From Stagonosporopsis chrysanthemi (lineage: Eukaryota; Ascomycota; Dothideomycetes; Pleosporales; Didymellaceae), in contig JAFISE010000093.1 of the NCBI GenBank assembly GCA_022560025.1, positions 1-64,000 of the forward strand: a stretch of 64,000 nucleotides of DNA, in the 5' to 3' direction. The notes below the pieces were generated by a model that saw only the letters and a list, made by a program, of their open reading frames with translations, ran no database searches and had not been told where the DNA came from. The translations under genes and the position numbers were made by a program. Position 1 is the stretch's first letter; every line of letters begins with the position of its first letter. Below, piece after piece: positions 43,140 through 53,340 of the stretch.

Positions 43140-43604
43140 CTACATACTACCCATGTCCAGCAGCCTTAGCGGCAAGTACCGCTTACCTGTAGCCTTTGAG
43201 CACTTTGAACGGCGTTCTTTACACTTGCAATATGTCGCGATTAAGAAGTCAAAGGCCTGTTTGGAGCCAGAATTGTTGTCAATGTCTTTGATTTGGATAT
43301 CATTCGGGCGATACACATGAAGCCATTGATAGGTCGTCCCCACAGGAATGTGGTGACGAATCCACAACGCCGCAGGTGGTTCAGGTTTAGAATCGTTGAG
43401 TACGAACAGAACAGTAGTCTCAAACAGATCTACTGGCTGCCCAAGAGAGGCCCAGAACTGCAGACAAATTCGACAGCACGTGGCAAGCGCCTGGCGGAAT
43501 GATAGTTCATCTCCATGGTGCGGTTCGTATCCATCGCATCTCCAAATCCGAGGTCCATTAGTCAGCGCTGTTTGGCACGGCGTGCAGAAAGACTTATTGG
43601 CCAA
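43140..43604 (-). pseudogene. N-terminal fragment of a HET-domain (heterokaryon incompatibility) gene
   Basis: 154 codons from ATG 43604. The start MANKSFCTPCQTAL, the motif CRICLQFWASLG and the ending YCKCKERRSKC...LPLRLLDMGSM correspond to the cysteine-bearing leader that precedes the HET domain in many fungal incompatibility proteins ('C..C...L', 'C.IC..F...L', 'W...C...H..C......LPTRL.DVG'). The frame stops right where the HET domain (ALSYxWG...) should begin, and downstream DNA holds the 5S gene instead. Probably a truncated remnant; a short functional leader-only protein cannot be excluded. Confidence 0.6.
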
Positions 43605-43925
43605 ATTGAAGGATCGAGTTATTGTTATTGGCCATCAATAAATTACCGGAGAGGGCGATCATAGAGCATGTAGCGCATTTGCTCGATATGTCGTACGTGT
43701 GATGTGTGAGGTGTAAGGTGTCAGGAGCTCAAAGGGCTGAGCCGCCTGTCGCATTATACACTGCGTTAGCGCACCTGGGCGCACCAATCGAGTGGCAGCA
43801 GTGCATGTGGTGGGAGCTCGAAGGACGGAGGGGTAGAGCAAGGTCACGGATCTTGAAGTGACAATGTATTCGAATACGTGGGTGCGTGTCCAACTCTTGG
43901 TGTGGTCCTCTGCGATATACTGAGT
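43605..43925. other. Intergenic, no gene seen
   Basis: Between the HET fragment (its upstream side) and the PEP7 stop codon; short frames only. Confidence 0.5.
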
Positions 43926-46056
43926 TCATCCCGGTGCCGGACTGACTCCATCCCTCTGGTACACGCCCGCAAAATCCAACTGCGCAAGCTGCCCATTGAT
44001 TTGATCAATCTCGACATTCAAGTCCTCCAGATTCTGCGCAAGACTCGTCTGCTCATCAAACCGCCTATGCTTCGCTGCATCTGCCACCATCTCGCTGACC
44101 ATGAACTTTTGTTCTTCGAGAATGATGAGCCGTTCGCGCAGCTCCTTCTCTTCACTCTCCATAGCCGACACCTCGCTGCTGACGACGCTGCCGCTGCCGC
44201 CCCTGTCGCCGGCCTTGATGGCAGCGAGGGCGCCGCCTTTTGCAGGCTGACCTTGAGGGGCGGCGTGTTTGAGGATCTTTGGGAGAGCACGCAGAGGGAG
44301 CATGTGCAGGCTCAGGAAACTGTACGCTTGTGTATAGACGGCTTTCTGGAGGCGCTGTTGTGTGGGTGAGTCGGTGGGCAGATCGCGGATTCGTTTTGCA
44401 GCTGCATCAAATTGGGAGAAGGCGTCCATCAGGCGCTTGCGGACCTTCGTCGCGTCGGTGAGTTGCTGAGGTGTTGGTGGTTTCTCGGGATCTTGCAGGG
44501 TAACGAGAAGCTTCTGAAATCGGGGCAGTAGCAGTCGAATGCCTCTTTCGAACTGCGCGAGGTTCTCATACGCGCGCTGATCTTTCGGACGCTCGGCCAT
44601 TTCTCGCTCGAAGTCGCTTCTGCTGAACAGAGTGTGATTGCAATCTTTGCACATGCGTATGTCGACGCTCATCTGGTCTGCAGCCTTCTCGGACTTTTTC
44701 GGATTGATATTCAGCCCAATTTCTGTGGAACAACCTGTGGTTGGGTCGCCGCAAATGACTCGTCCACACATGCGGCAGTGGTGTCTCCGGAATGTGTATG
44801 TTGAGAACTCCTGCTGGCAAAATGGACAATGCGAGACCTTGGCGTCTTCCTCCCATGTAATGATGGACTGTTCAAGAGCCTTGCGCTGGTTCTTGACAGT
44901 GTTTATCCCGACTGTCGATAACCAGCCTCCGTTCGACGTCTCCTCGATAGGCGGCGGGTCGGCGAGCAGCTGGGTGAGCTTGGTGAGGCGCTTTTCCAGC
45001 CTGCTGACTTCCATATACTCTCTGTCTACCCGTTTCCGCCTGATTTTGGCAAACTCGTCGAAGTGGTTGCGCTCGAAACCGTGATGGTCGTTGTAGCCTT
45101 CTCTCGACTTGTAGCAGGTCTCGCAGACCCTGCACCAGATGCCCCTGACTGGATCGTGTTTCGCGGCTCGCGACAGCTTCACCTGGTATAGTGTGTGATC
45201 CTCGCAAAACAGTTGGCCGCACTGTCTGCAGTTGACCGCCGTCTGGCTGTTGCCCAGCGCCATGCCCGAGCCTGTTATCGGACGTCCACAGACTGGGTCT
45301 GAACACACATCTCGGTACCCGGGCCGCTGCCAATGCGCTCTCGTGACCTCCTCCTCCGGATCTCGACGGACGATGGGAACAGGCGCGGTCTCGTGGCCGG
45401 CTCGGGGTTGCGACGTACTGCGGGCGTGGGTGGGCGGTGGTGTGAGCGCACTGTTGGATTCGAAGACATCGAGGCCCTTTAGCTTCTGGTTGAGGACGGC
45501 GAGCGGCTGGAACTTCTTCGCCTTGACCATCTGCTCCTCGAACCAGTTCTTGACCTCATCCTGCTCCTCCTCGACCAGGTTCTGGTGGTTATCGTCAAGA
45601 TGTCTGGCGGGTTAGACTAGTCTTCAGGCTCAGGTGGGAAGGCAGTACCGATTGAGCTGGAGGAGTGTGACCTGCCGCTGTTAGTCCACTGCCCACGCAT
45701 AGCTACATAGTCGATTCCAAGCGTACCATCTCCTCGTTGCATATGGGACACACCAGCCGGCTGCTCGCGCGGGCGGCATTCTCGCTCGGCCCCAGCAGGA
45801 CCTTGCTACCAATGTCCTCCCTCGTCTCGGCAGTGCTGGCGGGGCTGTTGGACGTCTGGCTGCTCAGCGACAGCGAGCTCTCCGAAGGCGACAGCAGGCC
45901 GGCGTTGCGGACGTGGCTGCGCTGGGCCTGGGGAGCGTGCAGTGCCTGCGGGGGCGCCGGCGACACGGCGGGCGATAGGGCGGGCGATAGGGCGGGCGAC
46001 AGGTTCCTCCCGCTCCCCAGCACGCGACCGCCGCCCAGGGACCTGCGGGAGGCCAT
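43926..46056 (-). CDS. PEP7: Pep7/Vac1-type FYVE protein (Rabenosyn-5 orthologue)
   Basis: Three exons: 46056-45727, 45671-45649 (only 23 nt) and 45603-43926; introns 55 and 45 nt, 676 aa. The micro-exon completes a C2H2 finger: C103, C106, H119, H124 in CPICNEEMVTLLQLNRHL. A first FYVE-like cysteine cluster spans about 218-282 and the canonical FYVE about 377-445 with FRRHHCRMCGRVIC (R-(R/K)-H-H-C-R), which binds phosphatidylinositol 3-phosphate. The C-terminal half is helical, with a region around residues 590-665 (EKELRERLIILEEQKFMVSE) like the Rab-binding coiled coil. In yeast, Pep7 tethers Golgi-derived vesicles to endosomes with Vps21 (Rab5), Vps45 and Pep12. The N-terminal 100 residues are Ser/Pro-rich with LSPALSPALSPAVSPA repeats. 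Divergent from MET8. Confidence 0.93.
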
Positions 46057-46433
46057 GGTAGAGAGTATGGGATCTGGGAGTCGTGCGTGCAGCGCCGTGG
46101 GTCGCTCGGGTTACGGGACGGGGGAAACGCTAGGAGTGGGCGTGGCGCAAGGACTCCTGTGCAGCATCGCGCATGCTGGGCAGTGTACGCCTGAATGTGC
46201 GACCGCGATGTCCTGTCTCAGGAGGTTACGAGTGCACAGGACCTGCGCAGGCAGTGGCAGCGATGGTCGAGGCTGAGAGGCGCCGGCTCGATCCCTAGAT
46301 TCTGCAGCGGAAGAGATCCGGAAGGCTCGACTGCGCTGCTCTCGGTGCGATCCACCATAGCCTTGGCCCACGCCATTGAGTCAAGGTGTAACATCTAGAC
46401 TCCAGACTCATACAGCAATAGCCACACTCCACC
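46057..46433. promoter_or_regulatory. Divergent PEP7/MET8 promoter region
   Basis: 377 nt between the two start codons; must contain both 5' UTRs and promoters. No clear TATA box was seen, which is usual for housekeeping genes. Confidence 0.6.
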
Positions 46434-47274
46434 ATGGCGCACGAGGAATTCCCCGAAATCCAGGGTGGTGGTTCGCTGATTCTCGCCTGGCAGATACGCA
46501 ACAAGCGTGTGCTGGTCGTCGGTGGAGGCGAAGTGAGTGCTGCGCAAGGCGCATGCGATAGTGATTGACTGTAGCACAGGTCGCCGCCGGCCGCATCGTG
46601 AACGTTCTCAACGCCGACGCCAAGGTCACTGTAGTCTCGCCCCGCGATGGCCTGAATCCAGAGGTTGCCTATCGCATTGAGCAGAAGCAGGTGGACTATG
46701 TCGACCGCAAGTTCGAGCCGTCTGACCTCGACGGTGCCGACATGGTCATGACAGCCGTCGACGACCCAGAGGCCTCCACCCAGATCTGGAAACTGTGCAA
46801 GGAGAGGAGGATTGCAGCAAACATTGCCGACGTGCCACCAGAGTGCGACTTTTACTTCGGCAGCGTGCATCGCGACGGTCCGCTCCAGATCATGGTCAGT
46901 ACCAACGGCAGAGGACCCAGGCTCGCCAACATCGTGAGGCGGCAGATTGCTGCAAACCTGCCGCCGAACATCGGTCAGGCCATCACACGAGTAGGCATGT
47001 TGCGCAGGAAGCTTCGATCGGTGGCACCAGACATCTCAGAGGGACCAAAGCGCATGGCGTGGTACGTACTCGTTTCTATGTGCAGATGAATGTTCTAATA
47101 CAGCGCAGGATGATCAAGGTCAGTGACTCGTACTCACTCGAAGACCTTTGCTCTATGTCTGAGAAAGATATGGAACAACTGCTAGGTTACTACAAACCCA
47201 ACACCGTACCAAGCCTCGATTTGCTGCGGCTGCAGGAGCCAGACGGTGCTTTTGATGGACCTTTCCTGATATAG
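46434..47274 (+). CDS. MET8: Siroheme synthase: precorrin-2 dehydrogenase/sirohydrochlorin ferrochelatase
   Basis: Three exons: 46434-46532, 46580-47061 and 47109-47274; both introns 47 nt; 248 aa (yeast Met8p is 274 aa). The first intron splits a Rossmann NAD motif, RVLVVGGGE|VAAGRIVNVL, and the product continues KVTVVSPRD. NIADVPPECDFYFG corresponds to the segment with the catalytic aspartate shared by both activities. GRGPRLANIVRRQIAANLPP is the family's dimerisation signature. The enzyme makes siroheme from precorrin-2 in the cytosol; siroheme is the cofactor of sulfite and nitrite reductase, so it serves sulfur and nitrate assimilation. The C-terminal SLEDLCSMSEKDMEQLLGYY is typical of fungal versions. 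Confidence 0.95.
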
Positions 47275-47492
47275 GATCTGGCGACCGACGAATTTCTAGA
47301 CATACATATAGATGGGCTGGGTAAGCGGGCGTCATGCCCTTCTCTGTACAACAACTTTTCCATTTGGCTCTTGCTATACTTCATGGGCCCCACCCAATCA
47401 GCGTGAAGTGTCACTAGCGCCTGGTTGTAGCTTCCTCATCGTCGTTCCGTGGCCGTCCCCCACACACCTGGTCCACTTTCCTTCCCGATACC

Positions 47493-48791
47493 ATGGATCT
47501 CGCTCAACGACCACCATACAGCACACTCGACTTCAAGGCGCTTGCCAAGGCTGACCATGACTTCAAGCGGGCATGGCAAGCATGCGCTGGGAAGCTCGAT
47601 TTTCAAGATGTAGCGACCCTCCAGATCTTGTCTAAAGCTATCCTCAGAGTCGACTTTGAGCTTGAGCTCTCACTCCCAGATAACAGGCTTTGCCCACCCA
47701 TCCCCAACCGGTGGAACTACGTGTCCTGGATACAGGGTCTGCTTGATTCCACTTCGTTCTCCTACTCCAACAAGTATGAGCCTGAAAGAGAAGTGGTTGG
47801 ACTGGACATTGGCACGGGTGCATCAGCGATATATGCAATGCTACTCATGAGAAGTAGGTCAGCTTGGACCATGTGCGCGACAGATATCGACAAGATCTCG
47901 TTCGAGTCTGCCGCCGCCAATCTAGCCCAGAACAGCCTTCTCAGCAGATCAAAATTGCTACACACCACCTCTTCGATGCCTCTAATCCCGCTCGAAGCAC
48001 TAGGCCCAAAGCAGCTTGACTTCACAGTCTGCAACCCGCCCTTCTTCACCGATGCTGCCGAGATGGAAAAGTCTCTTAGCGGTGAAGGGAAAGCCACAGG
48101 ACCAAACGCCATTTGCACCGGCTCCAACAACGAGATGATCTGTCCTGGTGGTGACCTCGGCTTCGTCAAGCGCATTGTCGAGGAGTCGCTTATTCTTCGC
48201 GATAAAGTGACGTGGTACAGCAGCATGCTCGGCAAGCTATCTAGTGCTAAGGCGATTGTGGAGCTACTCAAGTCAAGAGGTATTACAAACTGGGCCGTGG
48301 GCGTGCTCGAACCTGGCACGAAGACGGGCACGAAGAGGTGGGTGGTCGCTTGGAGCTTCGGTGATCTGCGACCGCGCAACAGCATTGCTCGTCCACCTGG
48401 CAGCAGCTTTCCACATGATCTTCTACCTTTCCCCACATCTTACAGTATCTCACTGCCATCTTCCATAACAGGCTCTGCGGCGTGCGACAAGGTGAATGAC
48501 CAGCTTGCTACACTGGACTTGACCTGGAGGTGGAATCCAGCAACATCAAGTGGCATCGGCGAAGCTTCTGAGAATGTGTGGGGCAGGGCTTATAGACGCG
48601 CATACGAAAGGAGGAAGAAAGAGGGCACAGTGGAGATGCGTGATGAGGTGCTGACAAGCAAGACCAAGCTTGCCTTCCGTGTCACGGTCGTGCAGCTGGC
48701 GGGCGAAATCACGCTCGAATGGCTAAGAGGAGAGGACCAGGTTCTATGGGAGAGTTTCTGCGGTTGTGTGCATCGATGGTTCAAGGCATAG
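47493..48791 (+). CDS. METTL16-type RNA N6-adenosine methyltransferase
   Basis: Intronless, 432 aa. Begins MDLAQRPPYSTLDFKALAK, the N-terminal pattern of the METTL16/DUF890 (RlmF-related) family. The SAM-binding motif I is GLDIGTGASAIY, an acidic residue follows in ATDIDKISFE, and the m6A catalytic motif IV is NPPFF. Further conserved features: EMICPGGDLGFVKRIVEES and WYSSMLGKLSS. Known members methylate the A in the U6 snRNA ACAGAGA box and certain hairpins, so a role in U6 modification and splicing is expected; nuclear or cytosolic. No vertebrate-type VCR region is visible, as in other fungi. The gene follows MET8 in the same orientation, 218 nt away. Confidence 0.92.
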   Translation: MDLAQRPPYSTLDFKALAKADHDFKRAWQACAGKLDFQDVATLQILSKAILRVDFELELSLPDNRLCPPIPNRWNYVSWIQGLLDSTSFSYSNKYEPEREVVGLDIGTGASAIYAMLLMRSRSAWTMCATDIDKISFESAAANLAQNSLLSRSKLLHTTSSMPLIPLEALGPKQLDFTVCNPPFFTDAAEMEKSLSGEGKATGPNAICTGSNNEMICPGGDLGFVKRIVEESLILRDKVTWYSSMLGKLSSAKAIVELLKSRGITNWAVGVLEPGTKTGTKRWVVAWSFGDLRPRNSIARPPGSSFPHDLLPFPTSYSISLPSSITGSAACDKVNDQLATLDLTWRWNPATSSGIGEASENVWGRAYRRAYERRKKEGTVEMRDEVLTSKTKLAFRVTVVQLAGEITLEWLRGEDQVLWESFCGCVHRWFKA

Positions 48792-49026
48792 CGCTCTTGC
48801 AATTTAGGTTGTAGCAAACGAAAAGAGTAGGCCCCTGCTCAAACTCACTACAATAACAATCTCTCACTCCACCACGCCACCGCTACAATAAGCCATCTTG
48901 CAACTCACCCTAACGCATCCTCTCACAACCAGCCTTGCACTCTGAACCAAAACACCACACACAGTAAGCTTACCTCGCGCACAAGCTCCTACGCTCTGAC
49001 ACCCCGGCTCACGCAAATACCCGACC

Positions 49027-49500
49027 ATGTCCTCCAACCAGAACCAATACTTCACTTCCTCCACCGAGCTCGCGGACCTCGGTGCCGCGCGTTTCGACCA
49101 CGACACAGCTGCAATCGGCGACCGCGATTTCTCTCTGCGTACGACCCACACCCCCGTCTCTGTACCCACAGGCCGCGCCCCCAAGGGCCTTGAGGGTCAG
49201 GTCTTCGCATGGAATACGTTCCAGTACACCACTACCGATCGTAACGAGAAGGAGGAGAAGAAGGGCGATCTGCATGAGGGCCAGTTGCATCGCGCGAATC
49301 GGGCTGCGGCGGGCGGGGCACCGCCATCGATGGGATGGGGCGGTGGTGGCGCGAGGGGAGTCAAGGCTGGGGCGAAGGAGGGGATTACGACAAATGCGCT
49401 TTGTGCGGGCAGGAAGCCGGAGGGGGTTGCACCGCCGTTGGCGAAGGGGTTTGCGGAGGAGTTGGACAAGAACATGTTTTGGGATGAGAAGATTTGCTAA
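49027..49500 (+). CDS. Uncharacterised 157-aa hydrophilic protein
   Basis: Single open frame from ATG 49027 to TAA. Begins MSSNQNQYFTSSTELADLGA and has a Gly-rich middle (PPSMGWGGGGARG). The C-terminal part (KPEGVAPPLAKGFAEELDKN, then MFWDEKIC) looks structured. No signal peptide or membrane segment; a C-terminal cysteine. No family recognised. Codon choice (C/G third positions in the first half) and an adenine-rich context before ATG support a real gene. The 3' half shifts to G-rich codons, so an unrecognised intron is possible. Confidence 0.6.
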   Translation: MSSNQNQYFTSSTELADLGAARFDHDTAAIGDRDFSLRTTHTPVSVPTGRAPKGLEGQVFAWNTFQYTTTDRNEKEEKKGDLHEGQLHRANRAAAGGAPPSMGWGGGGARGVKAGAKEGITTNALCAGRKPEGVAPPLAKGFAEELDKNMFWDEKIC

Positions 49501-50142
49501 GTCTCGGTCCTGCGGATTGGGGATTGGTGGTCCGGTGAGAGACGTCGTCGGGGTCGGGGGTGTTTGAGTTACACATCCTTCTTCCTGTGGTACTCGGAGA
49601 GAGCGTTGTCCTGGCGAGAGTATGTGCAACAGGTGGGAAAGATCAATCTATAGGCCCACGAACAGCCAACACCTCCCACCCCCCTTCCTCGCAACAAGCG
49701 ACGTCAAGATATGTGACCAGTCATTCAGGATGCGCTGTTTGCGTGCCACAGGGCGGGAAGCAGATCATTCATCCACAATTCAATCTTGGAACCAGAGTGC
49801 AATATCTCTCTTCATATCGAGAATCAAGTCTTTAAGTCGCTCATCATGGGCTATGTGGAGTGGAAAATTTGATGTGGAGCTGGCAGTGGCTGTTCAAGGA
49901 TGTCATCGGATCCTATACTAGGTCGCTGGCGCGCAGAAGCGCTTCAACTCATTCTTGGTACGCCAATATATGCTTTGATGTGGTTTGACAGTTGTGATGA
50001 TGTTGTCAGAGATACGTCGGCTCGATACGGCCCACGAAGTCGCCTCACCACGCCTTTCCCGTTCCAGAAACTACTCCACCTTGAACCAACACCACCGAGG
50101 AGCACCAACGTCAAGCAACATCATTTTACAAGACCGGCACGA
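49501..50142. other. Intergenic, promoter of the F-box gene
   Basis: Contains the 3' flank of the small protein gene and the leader of the F-box gene; the F-box frame is open back to 49900, but that part looks non-coding. Confidence 0.5.
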
Positions 50143-51150
50143 ATGGACAGCCTCCCCGAAGAACTTCTCGCGCAGATCGTGTCACACGTCACCTCCCATG
50201 CCGCACTTGCAGGACTCTGCCGCATGAACACCCGCCTCAATCGCATTGCCACTCCAGTACTGTACACCCACTACGAAACCAGCTACGGAAACCCAGCCAG
50301 CGCATTTCTATCAACCCTTCTCCAGCGACCTGGTCTAGCACTTCGCGTCAAGTCGCTGTCCTGGGACTACAGCCGATTAGCAAAGCACCGCGTGTCCGTA
50401 TTTGACGCCAACGACATCCAGCACGCTCTGCGCGCATTCGAGTACCCCGTATCCACCATCGCAGGCAGATCTGCTGAAGCAATCTCGCAATTTGCCGGCA
50501 ATGGCGAGCTGACTGACGCCTTTCTCACGGCTGCACTGCTGCACGTGCCGAACCTGGAAGACATCGAGGTTGTCGACACGTGGTATGGCGATGACCTACG
50601 AAGCACTCGCCGCTGGCTTGATCCCATTCGGATGAAAGTGCCGCACGGATTTCACTGCTTGAAGTCCGCCAGCATCACCATGGCGTGCATGCAGTTCGAC
50701 GACGTGATTGTGCTGATGAGGGTGCCCTCGCTCCGGCGACTGCAGCTGTGCAGCCTCGTGGAGCCGGAGGTGCGAGCGGTGGGATTGGAGATCCCGCCGC
50801 AGCCGTTCTCCAGCGTCGATAATTTGAGCTTCAGGTCCTGTCGGTTGAACTGGAAGACGGTCGCGTGGATGATGGCGCCGTGTAGAGTGTTGCGATGCTT
50901 TAGCTATGTGAGCTTCAATCTGGCATTGCTACGGCTTTCGACACCACAGGATCTGCTCGAGTTGAAAAGCACGCTAGACGTTCATCGGGAGACGCTGGAG
51001 TATTTGGATATCGAGGTTGATGTTCTGGTTTCGAGTGGGCAGGATCATGGCGAGATTGGGTCATTTAAGGAATACCCGTTGTTGAGGCACCAACGTGTAT
51101 GGTTGAACCCATTCAAACCATATCGAGAGCTGGGACTCCTTACGCCGTGA
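50143..51150 (+). CDS. F-box protein
   Basis: Intronless, 335 aa from ATG 50143. The N-terminus MDSLPEELLAQIVSHV followed by LAGLCRMNTRLNRIATPVLY is a standard F-box (residues 1-40), the Skp1-binding module of SCF ubiquitin ligases. The rest has leucine-rich segments (LLHVPNLEDIEVVDTWY, MRVPSLRRLQLCSLVEPEV, FSSVDNLSFRSCRLNWK) at irregular spacing, typical of divergent fungal LRR-type substrate receptors. Substrate unknown. The frame is open upstream to 49900, but ATG 50143 begins exactly at the domain. It ends 153 nt before the PLP enzyme start, in the same direction. Confidence 0.85.
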   Translation: MDSLPEELLAQIVSHVTSHAALAGLCRMNTRLNRIATPVLYTHYETSYGNPASAFLSTLLQRPGLALRVKSLSWDYSRLAKHRVSVFDANDIQHALRAFEYPVSTIAGRSAEAISQFAGNGELTDAFLTAALLHVPNLEDIEVVDTWYGDDLRSTRRWLDPIRMKVPHGFHCLKSASITMACMQFDDVIVLMRVPSLRRLQLCSLVEPEVRAVGLEIPPQPFSSVDNLSFRSCRLNWKTVAWMMAPCRVLRCFSYVSFNLALLRLSTPQDLLELKSTLDVHRETLEYLDIEVDVLVSSGQDHGEIGSFKEYPLLRHQRVWLNPFKPYRELGLLTP

Positions 51151-51302
51151 CTTTCGACCTACAACACCAAGAATGGCTCTTTGAATAGTGCTGACATGAC
51201 GTCATCTGACAAATGGAGAAGCGACGAGCACGACATGTCGACGCTCCGAATTTCTCAAGCAGTCATCACTTCACCGCACGAGCTCAGAGACCGGCAATCT
51301 AC

Positions 51303-52418
51303 ATGGCGACATTCACAGTCCGGCTGCCCCGGCCATTTGCCGACATCCCGCGAGCCTCACTGATGTATCCGTTTGCGACTCCAATTGAACCACTCAGACA
51401 GCTTACAATATACCTCAAGGCGGAACCGAATGCTCCAAAATCAGTACCGAACTTGTGGATCAAGCACGAAGATAGCAACAGCGCGCTGGCATATGGCGGC
51501 AACAAAGTGCGTAAGCTGGAATACGTGCTCGCCGACGCCGTCGCCAAAAAGGCGACCCATCTCGTGACCGTAGGCGGCGTGCAGAGCAACAGCCAACGTC
51601 AGGTTGTCGCGGCAGGAAACAGATTCGGCATGAAAACCGTGCTCACTCCAGATCCGAAGATCGGGAACCCATCCGCCGGGGACCGTCCATCGTATGAAAG
51701 CGCCGGAAATGTGCAGATCAACAGCTTGCTCGGCGCGCAATGGAAGCCCTCCACATCAGAAGATAGTGCCGTCGCAAACTCGCCCTCTGGCGATGGCCTC
51801 GCCTACGAGGTCGCGGCGCGCCGGGAAATCGAATCCATAGAATCCTCCGGCGGGGTACCGTACTTCATCCCCTCAGGCGCGAGCCTGCATCCCCTTGGCG
51901 GTCTAGGCTTCGCCCGCTGGGCCTACGAACTCTTCGAGCAGGAAAAAGAGCTCAATCTCCGTTTCGAGGCCATCATCGTGTCCACCGCAAGTGGCAGCAC
52001 GCTGGGCGGCATGGCAACGGGGTTCAAATTGCTACGTCACGTAACGGAAAAACGCCGGCTCATCGGTATCCAGGCCACGAGCTGTGCGGTAGAGGAGACC
52101 TCGCGCGTCGTGCTGGCGTCTGCGCGTAACACAGCGAAGCTAGTTGGTCTGGCTGAGGACGATGTTACAGAAAGCGACTTTGAACTCGATAGCCGCTTTA
52201 ATGCGGGCAAGTACGGCTATCTCAACGATGAGACCAGCGAGGCTATCAAATTGTTGGCTAGCACAGAGGGTATCCTGACGGATCCTGTATACACGGGTAA
52301 GGCGGTTGCAGGGCTGCTTGGGCTGGTGAGGGAGGGTGCGCTTGGCGAGATGAAGAACGTGTTGTTTGTGCATACGGGCGGCACACCGGCGTTAGGGGCG
52401 TATCCGTCGCTGAGGTGA
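51303..52418 (+). CDS. PLP-dependent D-cysteine desulfhydrase / ACC deaminase family enzyme
   Basis: Intronless, 371 aa, fold-type II PLP enzyme. K68 in YGGNKVRKLEY is the Schiff-base lysine; S95 and N96 lie in GGVQSNSQRQVVAAG; Y304 (KYGYL) and Y330 (DPVYTGK) align with the two active-site tyrosines of ACC deaminase. The two residues known to separate the activities are Thr here: T331 after Y330 (Glu295 in the bacterial ACC deaminase, where YEGK is typical) and T358 in VHTGG (Leu322, where HLGG is typical). Published swaps to Ser/Thr at these sites give D-cysteine desulfhydrase activity, so D-cysteine breakdown to pyruvate, H2S and ammonia is the better guess; many databases would still name it ACC deaminase. 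ATG 51303 is preferred to the in-frame ATG 51213. Confidence 0.88.
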   Translation: MATFTVRLPRPFADIPRASLMYPFATPIEPLRQLTIYLKAEPNAPKSVPNLWIKHEDSNSALAYGGNKVRKLEYVLADAVAKKATHLVTVGGVQSNSQRQVVAAGNRFGMKTVLTPDPKIGNPSAGDRPSYESAGNVQINSLLGAQWKPSTSEDSAVANSPSGDGLAYEVAARREIESIESSGGVPYFIPSGASLHPLGGLGFARWAYELFEQEKELNLRFEAIIVSTASGSTLGGMATGFKLLRHVTEKRRLIGIQATSCAVEETSRVVLASARNTAKLVGLAEDDVTESDFELDSRFNAGKYGYLNDETSEAIKLLASTEGILTDPVYTGKAVAGLLGLVREGALGEMKNVLFVHTGGTPALGAYPSLR

Positions 52419-52889
52419 GGTACTCGAGGGAGCTTCACGGCGCTTGCTGTTGACGTGGTGGAGAGAGGCAGACCTGCAGAACGTTGCGATGGTCATGGAG
52501 GCGCTGGGTGCAGTAACCATCTGCGAGAGCAACAAGTTGAGCGACGATGTATGATTGACAGCCCTAGCCTACCTACAGCGGTTTCTCATCAACGTCAATG
52601 CATACTCTGGACATCCTCACCCTCAAAGGCTTCTGCGTCCGACATGCTCATCCGTCTTCACCACATTTTTATTCCTTCCATTTCTCCATCTTCAATGTTC
52701 ATGGGTGACAGCAGCACCCAAGCCATTCTACAAGGAAGTCGTGGGGGTTTGAAGTGAGACTTGATGTTACATTCTCGTTACGCACGGTCCTCCTGGTCGT
52801 TAACTCGTTCACCGTATACAGTATTGGGTGGATCTGCGTATACCGCACAGGCCCAACAAGCCCACATCGATACCATGGAGTACCTCTAG
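52419..52889. other. Intergenic upstream of the RTA1-like remnant
   Basis: If the downstream fragment was once a full RTA1-like gene, its N-terminal membrane segments should lie here; no frame shows them. Confidence 0.5.
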
Positions 52890-53340
52890 GTGAGGGGGCT
52901 GTGTTGCAAGACCACGGTCCCGCTCATGCATTCTACGAAATGTTGCGGCGTGCAGATATATGTCTTCTGCTTCTTTGTGAAGGTAAGCGTGGGGTTCTTC
53001 GGGGAGGTGAGGGCGAGGCCGCAGCTGTTGAGGCAGTGTCGAGCGGGGAAATGGGGTCGGTGGGAGAAGCTGTTTTATATGGCCTGTGGGTGCTTGGGAG
53101 TTAGGAATACATATAGGCTGGTGGAGTATGCGATGGGGAAGGTAAGTTGGTTCTCATCGATCGGAGACTGTGTTCCGCGTGCTAATATGTGGGTAGGACG
53201 GTTATCTGATGCAGAGGGAGTGGACGCTGTATGTGGGTGATTTTGCGCTCATGGCGATCACGAGGGTTGCTTGTCTGGTGTGGTATGATCCTCAATCGTC
53301 CGCTTCGTTGAAGAAAAAGTCAGGGTCGAGCTCTGTATGA
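52890..53340 (+). pseudogene. C-terminal fragment of an RTA1-like (lipid-translocating exporter family) gene
   Basis: Two exons: up to 53141, intron 53142-53196 (55 nt, GTAAGT...GGGTAG with GCTAAT branch), then 53197-53340. The protein reads IYVFCFFVKVSVGFF, LFYMACGCLGVRNTYRLVEY, then GKDGYLMQREWTLYVGDFAL and a WYDP near the end. This matches the last three membrane segments of RTA1 proteins (RxxYRxxEY...G.DGYL..HE...Y..D..LM). The first four segments and the GGG loop are missing upstream, so it is probably a 5'-truncated remnant. Family members are linked to resistance to 7-aminocholesterol and sphingoid bases. An intact short gene is less likely. Confidence 0.55.

Noticed and set aside
46195..46320. 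Possible tRNA (GGCTCGATCCC resembles a B box)
   Set aside because: No matching A box at the right distance and no cloverleaf with a paired acceptor stem could be drawn.
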